A stretch of DNA of 38,974 bases, taken from assembly GCA_051117315.1 (NCBI GenBank), contig JBNPEA010000112.1, forward strand, positions 1 through 38,974, written 5' to 3'. Position numbers and translations under genes: made by a program. Source of the DNA: Salinarimonas sp051117315 (GTDB lineage Bacteria; Pseudomonadota; Alphaproteobacteria; Rhizobiales; Beijerinckiaceae). The notes beneath the pieces were generated by a model. That model searched no databases. It worked only from the letters and a program-made list of their open reading frames with translations, and was not told the origin of the DNA. Positions 16,474 to 23,952 of the stretch are shown piece after piece; the first letter of the stretch is position 1; the number at the start of each line of letters is the position of its first letter.

Positions 16474-17367
16474 CTATGCGCGCTGTGCGTCTGCGATTCC
16501 CCGGCGCGCCTTCGCCGCCTGCAGCGTGTTGGCGAGCAGGCAGGCGATCGTCGTCGGGCCGACGCCGCCGGGCACCGGCGTGATCGCCCCGGCGACCGCC
16601 GCGGCCTCCGCGAAGGCGACGTCGCCGACGAGCCGCGTCTTGCCCTCCCCCGCCTGCGGGTTCGGCACGCGGTTGATGCCGACGTCGACGACGATCGCGC
16701 CGGGCTTGATCCAGTCGCCCCGCACCATCTCCGGCCGGCCCACCGCCGCGACGAGGACGTCCGCCCGTCGGCAGACGGCGGCGAGGTCGCGGGTGCGCGA
16801 ATGCGCGATCGTCACCGTCGCCGAGCGCTGGAGCAGGAGCTGCGCCATCGGCTTTCCGACGATGTTCGAACGCCCGATCACCACGGCCTCGAGCCCGGCG
16901 ATGTCGGGGCGCACCGAGGCGATCAGCATCGCGGCGCCGAGCGGCGTGCAGGGCACGAGGCCGGGCATGCCGGTGGCGAGGCGCCCCGCGTTCACCGGGT
17001 GGAAGCCGTCGACGTCCTTGTCCGGCGCGATCGCCTCGATCACGGCCTGCGCGTCGATCTGCGGCGGCAGCGGCAGCTGCACGAGAATGCCGTCCACCGC
17101 GTCGTCCGCGTTGAGCGCGGCGACCAGCGCGAGGAGATCGGCCTGGCTGGTCGAGGCCGGCAGCCGGTGCTGGAAGGAGCGCATGCCCGCCTCCACCGTC
17201 TGCGCCGCCTTGTTGCGCACGTAGACCTGGCTCGGCGCATCCTCGCCCACGAGCACGACCGCGAGCCCGGGCACGATCCCGCGCGCGGCGAGGCCCCGCA
17301 CGTCCTCGGCCACGCGGGCGCGCAGGCCGGCGGCGAAGGCCTTGCCGTCGATCAGGGTGGCGGGCAT
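16474..17367 (-). CDS. folD: Bifunctional methylenetetrahydrofolate dehydrogenase/cyclohydrolase FolD
   Basis: FolD interconverts 5,10-methylene-, 5,10-methenyl- and 10-formyl-tetrahydrofolate with NADP+, supplying one-carbon units for purines and formyl-Met. The 297-residue protein has the catalytic Lys (K53 in YVRNKAAQ), the VQLPLP segment near 96-101, D120 in DKDVDGFHP, and the nucleotide-binding GRSNIVGKP at 165-173. Start at ATG 17367 with a GAGGAG ribosome-binding site; the frame continues upstream only as the antisense of the porin copy. The DUF167 and yggT genes that I recall upstream of folD in many Rhizobiales are replaced here by a porin remnant and, 3.5 kb away, a yggT fragment. 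Confidence 0.96.
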   Translation of the reverse strand: MPATLIDGKAFAAGLRARVAEDVRGLAARGIVPGLAVVLVGEDAPSQVYVRNKAAQTVEAGMRSFQHRLPASTSQADLLALVAALNADDAVDGILVQLPLPPQIDAQAVIEAIAPDKDVDGFHPVNAGRLATGMPGLVPCTPLGAAMLIASVRPDIAGLEAVVIGRSNIVGKPMAQLLLQRSATVTIAHSRTRDLAAVCRRADVLVAAVGRPEMVRGDWIKPGAIVVDVGINRVPNPQAGEGKTRLVGDVAFAEAAAVAGAITPVPGGVGPTTIACLLANTLQAAKARRGIADAQRA

Positions 17368-17511
17368 GGGGTGCTCCTCGGACGAACGGCGGGCCTGCCG
17401 GGCACCGCCCCGCGTCGGGCCGGCGCTTGAGGCGCTTCCAATGCCGTTTCCCCGGCGTGGTTTCAACCCTCCCGGCCGTCCGCGCCTCGATTTCGCGAGG
17501 CCCCGACGACT

Positions 17512-18720
17512 GCCGATCTTCCGGTCCGCGCCGCGGCGCCGGTCGACTACGTCGCCACCTGCCCGAACGCCCCGATCGGCGGCACGGGCTTCTTCGTCAT
17601 CCCCGGCACGGAGACCTGCCTGCAGATCGGTGGGTACGTGCGCGTGGAATATCGGTTCCTCGACGACAACGTCCGAGCGGGTCCGATCACACGTCAGACC
17701 GACGATGTCGAATTCTTCGCGCGCGGCTCGATTGCGCTCGATGCGCGTACGGCGACCGAATATGGAACACTTCGTTCCTTTATGCGCATCAATGCAGACA
17801 GCGAGCAAGCGGGTGCCTTCCCCGGCACTCAGCAGAATACTGGTCGCGCAGAGATCGACAGCGCATTCATCCAGTTTGCGGGAATGACGGCTGGGCGAAT
17901 CACTTCGTTCTTCGATTTCTACACATCGCGGCTGATGTCCGGCACGGTCGTGGGCTCCGATCGGACCACCGAGGTTCTTGCATATACTATTCCGTTCGGC
18001 GCCGGCTTCAGCGCGTCTATCTCGATGGAGAACCGGGAACAGCGCGAGGTCGACAACTCTGGACTATTTGCGTATGGCGGTCAGCAGCTTCCGGATCTGG
18101 TCGCTAACTTGAACGTCGCACAAGCCTGGGGCAGCGCCCAGCTGATGGGCGCACTTCACCAGGTTCGTGATAACGGAGTGATCCCGGTTCTCGACGACGA
18201 GTTCGGCTTCGCGATCGGCGCGGGCATCAACATCGCTCTGCCGATGATCGCCGCCGGCGATGCACTGTGGCTGCAGGCAACTTACGCCCGCGGCGCAATG
18301 AATTATCTGGGGCTCGGTAACCCTGCGAACCTCCGTGAGTTCGCAGTCGGTGTCTCGGATGTGTACGTGGTCAACAACCAGCTCGAACTGTCCGAAGGGT
18401 TTGTGATTGCCGGCGCGTTCCAGCACTTCTGGACACCGACCATTTTTCAGCAGTTCGAAGCCTCGTACGGTGAGTACGACGACGCGATCAACGAGGCGGG
18501 CACCGTCGTTTCTCTCGCCTCCGGAGCCGGTTCCGACTTCACTTTCTGGCAGGCCGGTACCCGGCTGAACTGGAGGCCGGTCGGTGGCCTGACCTTCTCC
18601 GCGGATGTCCTCTACAGTCAGGTGAATACGGATGTTCCATTCCTGGTGAGCGGTGGCCCGGCTGTCGACGACGAGAGTTCGATCTGGGCCGGGCGTCTCC
18701 GTATCCAGCGCGATTTCTGA
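17512..18720 (+). pseudogene. Truncated Omp2b-type porin without start or signal peptide
   Basis: The frame encodes a complete mature porin, from ADLPVRAAAPVDYVATCPNAP to the C-terminal RLRIQRDF, and aligns along its length with the porin at 13721-14998. What is missing is everything before the mature N-terminus. Upstream of 17512 the sequence is unrelated, and the in-frame stretch back to a stop at 17428 has no ATG, GTG or TTG. The first usable start (GTG 17638) would lose about 42 mature residues and any export signal. The first 117 bases (17512-17628) match the intact copy at 113 positions; after that, synonymous sites turn AT-richer (for example GAATATGGAACACTTCG). It may be a dead copy or a silent donor for gene conversion. 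It is not exportable as it stands. Confidence 0.88.
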
Positions 18721-18735
18721 TCGCCGCACGCCATT

Positions 18736-18759
18736 GGACCCCGGCCAGGGCCGGGGTCC
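18736..18759 (+). terminator. Hairpin after the porin copy
   Basis: A perfect GGACCCCGGCC / GGCCGGGGTCC stem lies 15 bases after the porin-copy stop. It is followed by ATCCCCCC rather than a U-tract, so it may be a weak terminator. Its retention suggests that the 3' end of the porin transcription unit came along intact. Confidence 0.6.
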
Positions 18760-18787
18760 ATCCCCCCGAAGGCGTTCGGAGGCCGAC

Positions 18788-19246
18788 ATGCTGAGAGTAA
18801 CAGGTGCGCTTCTGCCGTTCGCGATCTCGCTCGGCCTTATTGGCTGCCAGAGCACCGGGCCGGAAGTCGGTGCCGCCGCTCTCGCGAGCTTCGAGGTCCG
18901 CTCCGCGAACATCGGCCGCATGACGGCGGACAACCTCTGCCGGCCGCTCGGCGGAGCCGGTGCCGCTCCCGATCTCACGATCGTCCACAGTCCCGTCGCC
19001 GGGGTGCCGATCCGCGTTCGGATGTACGATCGGCTCAGCGACGGCAGCACGTTCGAGCATCGAGCGACGACGGTGAGGTCCGACGCCTCCGGCCGGACTG
19101 TCGTCGACTACGCGTTCCTGCCGCCCTGCAACACGACCGGTGGACGGCTGGATTCGCACTATCTGTTCGACATCGCCGCGGGTTCGTCCCGTGAGACGGT
19201 CTCCTGGGCGCGCTTCGATTCCCGAGAGCGTCGGATTCGCAACTGA
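18788..19246 (+). CDS. Small putative lipoprotein
   Basis: A 152-residue protein with a GGAGG ribosome-binding site and an N-terminal lipobox: MLRVTGALLPFAISLGLIGC, with Cys20 as the lipidation site. I do not recognise the mature domain. It contains two further cysteines (DNLCRPLGG, FLPPCNTTGG) that could form a disulfide in the periplasm, and beta-rich stretches such as TIVHSPVAGVPIRVRMYDRLSDG. It lies between the porin copy and the integrase, so it may be island cargo. After the hairpin at 18736-18759 it is probably transcribed separately. Confidence 0.7.
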   Translation: MLRVTGALLPFAISLGLIGCQSTGPEVGAAALASFEVRSANIGRMTADNLCRPLGGAGAAPDLTIVHSPVAGVPIRVRMYDRLSDGSTFEHRATTVRSDASGRTVVDYAFLPPCNTTGGRLDSHYLFDIAAGSSRETVSWARFDSRERRIRN

Positions 19247-19279
19247 GGCATCGCAGCGTCGGTCGTCTCGCTCGCCGAT

Positions 19280-19325
19280 GGCCCATGCCGGGTGCGCCGC
19301 CCAGTGCGGTGCCCCGGCATGGGCC
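19280..19325. terminator. Long hairpin between lipoprotein and integrase genes
   Basis: A 13-bp perfect inverted repeat, GGCCCATGCCGGG and CCCGGCATGGGCC, is separated by 20 bases. It sits between the convergent lipoprotein and integrase genes (integrase stop at 19334). It may be a bidirectional terminator, though without a U-tract. As the only strong inverted repeat beside the integrase 3' end it could also relate to recombination. Confidence 0.5.
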
Positions 19326-19333
19326 TTGGTGCG

Positions 19334-20314
19334 TCACCCCCGCCGCCCCTCCACCTTCCGCATCTCCTCGTGGAGGTCGTCCGTCCGCAGGTGGCCGTAG
19401 CGGGCGCTCATCTGCAGCGTGCGGTGCCCGAGCACCCGGCTGAGCTTGTACAGGTCGCCGCCGGATTGCACCCACCACGACGCGAACGTGTGGCGCAGGT
19501 CGTGGAAGCGGAAGTCGGCGATGGCGGCGCGCTCGCACGTGGCGCGGAATCCCTTCTTGTTGCACAGGATGCGCGTGCCGTCCGGCTTGCAGAACAGGTA
19601 GCGCGAGCTCGGCCGTCCCGGCCCGGCGATCAGGTCCGAGATCGTCGCGATCGCCGCGTCCGACAGCGGCACCCGGCGGGGCGAGTTGGTCTTCGTCTCC
19701 TGGAGATGGATCTCGCGCCGGCGCAGGTCGATCGCGTCGAGGGTGAGCGAGAGCAGCTCCTCCTTGCGCATCCCCGTCTCCACAGCGAGAACGAGCTGCG
19801 GCTTGAGCGTCTCCGACGCGGCCGCGTGCAGCCGCTCGAACTCGCGGCGCGTCAGGAAGCGTGTCCGCGGCGGCGCCTCCTTCAGGAACTTCTTGCTCAG
19901 CGCCGTGATCGGGTTCGCCTCGAGCCAGCCCCACGCGATCGCCATCGAGCAGACCGTGCCGAGAAAGGCGATGTCACGGCGGATCGTCGTGTCGCTGACA
20001 CCGCGTTCCTTGCGGCGCGAGACGAAGAGCGCCAGCGTCGAGCGGTTGATCTCGTCGAGCCGCAGCAGCGGGAAGGCCGAGAGCCAGTTCTTCGCATTGG
20101 AGCGGTAGGTCCGGCGCGTACCCTTCTTCACCGTCGCTTCGCGGAAGAAGCGCTCGATTGTCTCGGATAAGGACTTGGATTGTGTGCGAGATGATCGTGT
20201 AAGGCGTTCGATCTTGAGCGGCCGGAACTTGCATGCGAATGGACCTGGCATGATCTTGTTAGGTCGAGAACCAGTTTTCATATTCGGCTTATTTTTTGCT
20301 GTCGTGATCGACAT
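19334..20314 (-). CDS. Tyrosine recombinase / phage-type integrase
   Basis: A 326-residue site-specific recombinase. The catalytic set appears complete: R183 (TGMRKEE), K208 (ETKTNSPRR), H271 and R274 (HDLRHTFAS), H297 (LGHRTL) and the nucleophile Y306 (SARYGH). The middle (about 50-135) is a core-binding SAM-like domain. The N-terminal 45 residues are basic and use AT-richer codons than the rest, which hints at a different origin or a late start; Met12 and Met22 are alternatives. Such enzymes integrate and excise phages and islands. It sits among a truncated porin and a yggT fragment, so it is the likely agent of the rearrangement. I could not find matching att repeats. Confidence 0.92.
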   Translation of the reverse strand: MSITTAKNKPNMKTGSRPNKIMPGPFACKFRPLKIERLTRSSRTQSKSLSETIERFFREATVKKGTRRTYRSNAKNWLSAFPLLRLDEINRSTLALFVSRRKERGVSDTTIRRDIAFLGTVCSMAIAWGWLEANPITALSKKFLKEAPPRTRFLTRREFERLHAAASETLKPQLVLAVETGMRKEELLSLTLDAIDLRRREIHLQETKTNSPRRVPLSDAAIATISDLIAGPGRPSSRYLFCKPDGTRILCNKKGFRATCERAAIADFRFHDLRHTFASWWVQSGGDLYKLSRVLGHRTLQMSARYGHLRTDDLHEEMRKVEGRRG

Positions 20315-20852
20315 GTCTGTTTCCTGACCACGCTGAACGCATCTCAGATATTAGAAGTTTTGCGGGGCTTGTTCGAGCGTGGCGGCACGATTCCCTACGG
20401 TCGAGCGCTCTGCAGTTCGTTGGTGTGTGCAATGAACTAATCGTCGGCCCCGCCGCACGACAAGTGGCGTGATACACGCCAATGGTGCGTGAATACCGCC
20501 AGCGGGACGTGCATCTCCAGAGGCGATTCTACGGTCGCTCGCGCCGGTGCCGACAATATATCAGCAAGAAAGCATCGCAGGATTGAGTTTTACAGATGTG
20601 TAAAGAAATGGCAGCAGAACGAAATGGTAGGATCTGCGGCGTTCCGTCGCGATTATAACGTTAGGGCTTACAGCTCGAACGCGTGCGCGTGGCAACTCTG
20701 CCACAGACACTCTCCGCACGTGCGCAGTCGGATCCATGATCGAAGGCGTTTTGGATTGCAATGGTGCAAGATTCTGCGTCCGCGAACGCAGCCGTCCGGT
20801 GCGGTCGGTCCCGCCCCGGTGGGTGCGTCGATCGGCCTGGCGAAGCCGCGGC
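20315..20852. other. AT-richer non-coding stretch upstream of the integrase
   Basis: About 540 bases with lower GC content than the surroundings (for example GACAATATATCAGC and CGATTATAACGTTAGGGC) and no gene I can support; the open frame starting at 20489 has unnatural composition and runs antisense to the yggT fragment. It contains the integrase promoter region and a pair of related palindromes at 20465-20501. The composition fits foreign DNA. Confidence 0.5.
20465..20501. promoter_or_regulatory. Pair of related palindromes
   Basis: TGGCGTGATACACGCCA (20465-20481) is a perfect palindrome with 7-bp arms and an ATA centre. One base later comes TGGTGCGTGAATACCGCCA (20483-20501), a degenerate copy of the same element with the same ends. 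Two adjacent operator-like sites suggest a dimeric DNA-binding protein, or accessory sites for the recombinase whose gene starts about 150 bases away. No protein is assigned. Confidence 0.45.
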
Positions 20853-20993
20853 TCAGATCACGGCGGGCGCGACGTCGTTCATCAGGAAGCTGCGCAGGAA
20901 GAAGATCAGGAGCAGAAGGACGATCGGGGAGATGTCGATGCCGCCGAGGTTCGGCAGGATGTTGCGGATCGGCCGCAGCCGCGGCGCCGGCAG
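20853..20993 (-). pseudogene. 3' fragment of a yggT-family gene
   Basis: The minus strand encodes LRPIRNILPNLGGIDISPIVLLLLIFFLR and ends SFLMNDVAPAVI. This is the second membrane half of YggT-family proteins, small inner-membrane proteins of about 95-100 residues. The first half is missing: sequence upstream of about 20993 is unrelated, and the open frame there is the antisense of the next plus-strand gene. Only about 47 codons remain, with the native stop. In many Rhizobiales yggT lies close to folD, so this is probably the old neighbour of folD, cut by the insertion. Confidence 0.7.
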
Positions 20994-21028
20994 GCACCCT
21001 GCTGCCGACGATCGAGGACGGTCAGTAC

Positions 21029-21094
21029 ATGGTTCTTTGGCCCTTCGTGGTTCGTCTCGAGTTCGCGCACCTGAACGAGCAGGAGGTCGAATGA
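21029..21094 (+). CDS. Possible 21-residue leader or remnant ORF
   Basis: ATG 21029 opens a 21-codon frame (MVLWPFVVRLEFAHLNEQEVE) whose stop overlaps the start of the next gene as ATGA. The overlap, and the AGGAGG inside its last codons serving the next gene, suggest translational coupling. It could be a leader peptide or the remains of a longer protein cut at the same point as yggT. No family is recognised, and support is positional only. Confidence 0.25.
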   Translation: MVLWPFVVRLEFAHLNEQEVE

Positions 21095-21594
21095 GGCTTC
21101 TGAGCGTCGTCGTTTTCGCGATCGTCGCCGTCATCATCGCCGACCTCGCCATCGATCGAATCGGGCGGCGAGCCGCCGATGTCGTCACGTCGACGCGCAC
21201 CTGGATCGAGACGGCCGAGGTCGACGACCAGGGAGCGCTCGCCGCGAGCCTGTTCCACGGCGCCCAGCAGTGGGGGCTCATCCGTTTCGACGTCGAGACG
21301 CATCGGATCGTCGTCTCGCGCGAGCCGTCGAGCAGGCCGCTCCGGCTCCCCGATCGAGTGCATCCCGGCCAGCCTCTCCACGAGGACGAGACCGGAGAGG
21401 CGACGCGCGCCGCGTTCTGGTCGGATTGCGATCTTGAATTGCGTACGCGCGCGGTGATCGATGATTTCAACGCGAGCCAGAGCTCGACCACGAGCCCCGC
21501 CGGCATCGCCGCCGAGATGCTGAACTTCCCCTGCATGCCGATGATTCTCCTGCGGATTCCTCCGCAGGCGAGCACCAAACGTCATCAGGATTGA
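21091..21594 (+). CDS. Unrecognised protein with N-terminal membrane segment
   Basis: A 167-residue protein with an AGGAGG ribosome-binding site directly upstream. It opens with one hydrophobic helix (LLSVVVFAIVAVIIADLAI), probably a membrane anchor or uncleaved signal, followed by a soluble domain with VVTSTRTWIETAEVDDQGALAASLFHGAQQWGLIRFDVETHRIV. I do not recognise the domain. Its stop overlaps the start of the next gene as TTGA, so the two are coupled. It begins right beside the broken yggT and may belong to the inserted segment. Confidence 0.6.
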   Translation: MRLLSVVVFAIVAVIIADLAIDRIGRRAADVVTSTRTWIETAEVDDQGALAASLFHGAQQWGLIRFDVETHRIVVSREPSSRPLRLPDRVHPGQPLHEDETGEATRAAFWSDCDLELRTRAVIDDFNASQSSTTSPAGIAAEMLNFPCMPMILLRIPPQASTKRHQD

Positions 21595-22328
21595 GTCAGA
21601 GCCCCGTTCCAACGCCGTTTGACAGCCACCCTACCCGAGGGTGGCGGCTGACTGGCGTTCGTCAATCCCACGAGGCGCCCCACGCGCTTTCGCTCGACGA
21701 TATCGACCCGGCCTTTCGGCTCGTCGACGCACGCGAAGGGGTCGTATCGCTGGGCGCCGAGCAGGATCGCGCCTTGTCCGATGACGGCCTCGTCACGGCG
21801 ATGCGCGCCATCGTTGCGGCGGGGGGCTACGACAGCGACCACGCGGGCGGCGACTTGTGCCCGGGCTTCCGAATCTGGCTCCGGGAGGCTGCCGCGACGC
21901 GCGGCTGCAGCGCCCTCGCCTGGGGGTTCGCGCATGATCTGGGCAGCGGCATCGAGCAATTCGAAGAGCCTGTCTTCGCCGCCGACGCCGCGCCCGCGCC
22001 GCCGGCCTGCGTTCGCGCGGCCACGAACCGGGCGAACGTGTTCCTGGAGGTGATCGGCTGCGATCCGCGGAAGGGTGCGCAGGAGGTCGCCGCATGGATC
22101 GCGGACCCGCGTGCGGCCGCCGCCCTGGCTCGATGCGCGTGGCCCTTCGCGCATCGGCGCGAGGCGCTGGCCGTCGCCTTGGCCGCGGCCCTCGATCAGG
22201 CGATCGACGCATCCGGGCGCAGCCTCGTCGCGCGGGCGATCGCGCGCCTCACCGTTGCGGAGGACTGGCGGCGATTTGCGTGGCCGCATCTGCTGGGGCG
22301 CTCGGAGCCGCGAGGCGCACGCGCCTGA
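21591..22328 (+). CDS. Unrecognised soluble protein coupled to the gene before it
   Basis: The TTG at 21591 overlaps the upstream stop and opens a 245-residue frame with normal high-GC third positions, so I take it as coding; the long opposite-strand frame here is a shadow. No signal peptide or membrane segment is seen. Segments such as GWRLTGVRQSHEAPHALSLDD, LAWGFAHDLGSGIEQFEEPVF and NRANVFLEVIGCDPRKGAQEVAAWI do not match a family I know. The close coupling suggests it works with the membrane-anchored product of the preceding gene. The start is uncertain. Confidence 0.5.
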   Translation: MSQSPVPTPFDSHPTRGWRLTGVRQSHEAPHALSLDDIDPAFRLVDAREGVVSLGAEQDRALSDDGLVTAMRAIVAAGGYDSDHAGGDLCPGFRIWLREAAATRGCSALAWGFAHDLGSGIEQFEEPVFAADAAPAPPACVRAATNRANVFLEVIGCDPRKGAQEVAAWIADPRAAAALARCAWPFAHRREALAVALAAALDQAIDASGRSLVARAIARLTVAEDWRRFAWPHLLGRSEPRGARA

Positions 22329-22824
22329 TCGTCGAGCCGACCGGGACATGTCGCCCGAGCGCACCGCCGAGGCGCACGGCCCGTTCTTTTTTGCGCATAT
22401 CATGTGGATCGGCGGGGCTTGCGGGCATCGTTCAGGGTTCGGATCGTCCGGACTCCCGAGGGCGCGTCTCGACGAACCTGCGCGCGGCACCGGAACCGCC
22501 GGCGATCTTGGTGAGGAGCTCGCGGCGCACGGCGACCTGGCGGCGGCCCTGGACGTAGCCCTTCCGGCGGCGGCCGAAGTAATCCGAGACCCGTCCCCTG
22601 GGTGGGCCGTCTCGAGGGCTGGTTCAAGGCATGACTGGAGCGCTACCACTCTCGAGCCCGTTCGGATTGCACGTGCTCGCTGGAAGTGGCGTGTCGACGG
22701 CGGGTTCGGGCGCACCTTCACCGCCGAGGCTGTCCGGGCTTGGCAGGCCGGGACGCCCATGCGCATCCTGGCGGCGCCGTGTGACGCGGACCGCGCCAAA
22801 GCCGGCGTATGGAAGGTATAGCCG
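22329..22824. other. Gap with degraded coding-like fragments
   Basis: Nothing here is a clear gene. On the minus strand a short open stretch ending at 22432 reads RVSDYFGRRRKGYVQGRRQV and continues about 30 residues with coding-like codon use, as if the 3' end of a lost gene. On the plus strand an open stretch ends at 22821 with WKWRVDGGFGRTFTAEAVRA and VWKV, just before the MR/MLE gene. Neither has a credible start. This is the left boundary of the catabolic cluster. Confidence 0.35.
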
Positions 22825-23922
22825 ATGAGGATTGCACGAGTCGTCGCGAGCGTACATCGCGTCCGAGGCACGCTGCCGGTCTCCGGCAAGCCGATACCGG
22901 ACGCGCTGCGCGTCGTGTGCGAGGTCGAGACCGACGACGGCCTCACTGGCGTCGGCATGACAGGCCGCTTTCTCGCCCATGGCACGGCCGCGGTCGTGAA
23001 CCGGCATCTTGGGCCGGCGGTTCTCGGGCTCGATCCGCGCGACGTCGAGGCGATCAACGCGCATATGGCGGCGCTCGCCTCCGAGCGCGGGCGCATGAGC
23101 GGGATCAATCTCGCGGCGATGTCCTGTATCGACCTGGCCTGCTGGGATCTGGCCGGCAAAGCGTCCGCCCGCAGCGTCGCGCAGCTTCTGGGAGGGCATT
23201 CCGACGCCGCGGACGTCTACGTCACTTTCGGGTTCCCCGGCTACGACGCCGACGAGCTCGTCGAGACGGCTCGGCTTCTCGTGTCGCAAGGGCATTCCCG
23301 GCTCAAGCTACTCGTCGGCACGAGCCACGGCCTCTCCGCCGACATCGAGCGCGTTCGCCGCGTTCGCCGCGCCGTAGGAGACGAGATCGTCCTCGCCATC
23401 GACGCCAACGAAGGCATCGCGCTCGACGCTGCCCTCTTTCTAGCCCGCGGTCTCGAGGACGTCGGGATCGCCTGGTTCGAGGATCCGCTCCACAACAACG
23501 ACGCTCGCGACCTCGCCATGCTCAGGCGCAAGACGACGATCCCGCTGTCGGCGGGCCAGATGGACGGGCACTCCGCACGTTTTCGCGAATGGATCGAGCA
23601 CGATGCGATCGACGTGCTCATGCCCAACAGCATGTTCAACGGCGGCATGACCGAGACGCGTCGGGTGGCGGCGCTGGCGCATATCTACAATCGCCCGCTG
23701 TCGGATGCCGGCGGCGGCGGCGTCTTCAGCCTGCACCACGTCGCGGCTTTCGCGAACGGGACCCTGGCGGAGATGCATCTCGGGGCCGATCAGGTGGAGC
23801 ACACGCTCTTCGAGCGCGTGCCGGCGCCGCAAGGTGGGCGCACGGCGCTGCCGCAGGCGCCGGGATGGGGCATCGCGTTGAACCGCGACGCCCTGCGGGA
23901 GACGCGCATCGAGGCCGAGTAG
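22825..23922 (+). CDS. Mandelate racemase/muconate lactonizing enzyme family protein
   Basis: A 365-residue enolase-superfamily enzyme; members remove a proton next to a carboxylate with Mg2+ and then dehydrate, racemize or cycloisomerize. The capping domain (about 1-120) and barrel are recognisable: RLKLLVG at 159-165, AIDAN with D193, WFEDP with E219, then LSAGQMDGH at 241-249. By alignment with mandelate racemase, the second Lys of KxK is Leu163, the third metal ligand is Gln245 (Asp247 might substitute), and Asp270 is Asn268. The AGQ-type segment with a Gly-rich GGGGVFSLHH later resembles an uncharacterised subgroup I have seen. A GGAAGG ribosome-binding site precedes the ATG. It is convergent with the SDR gene. 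The substrate is probably a hydroxy- or sugar acid (inference). Confidence 0.85.
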   Translation: MRIARVVASVHRVRGTLPVSGKPIPDALRVVCEVETDDGLTGVGMTGRFLAHGTAAVVNRHLGPAVLGLDPRDVEAINAHMAALASERGRMSGINLAAMSCIDLACWDLAGKASARSVAQLLGGHSDAADVYVTFGFPGYDADELVETARLLVSQGHSRLKLLVGTSHGLSADIERVRRVRRAVGDEIVLAIDANEGIALDAALFLARGLEDVGIAWFEDPLHNNDARDLAMLRRKTTIPLSAGQMDGHSARFREWIEHDAIDVLMPNSMFNGGMTETRRVAALAHIYNRPLSDAGGGGVFSLHHVAAFANGTLAEMHLGADQVEHTLFERVPAPQGGRTALPQAPGWGIALNRDALRETRIEAE

Positions 23923-23952
23923 GCCGGCGTGAGGGTGGGAGCCCGCCGGCCT

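Noticed and set aside
20489..21094. 201-codon plus-strand frame before the coupled gene pair
   Set aside because: The first part lies in AT-rich non-coding DNA and then runs antisense to the yggT fragment. Only the last 21 codons are kept, as a weak candidate.
22600..22680. tRNA-like stretch with GGTTCAAGG and CGTTCGG as a possible integration target
   Set aside because: No cloverleaf can be drawn: the acceptor and anticodon stems do not pair.
21585..23159. 524-codon minus-strand frame
   Set aside because: It runs opposite the MR/MLE gene and the unrecognised plus-strand gene, with no family similarity and poor codon use.
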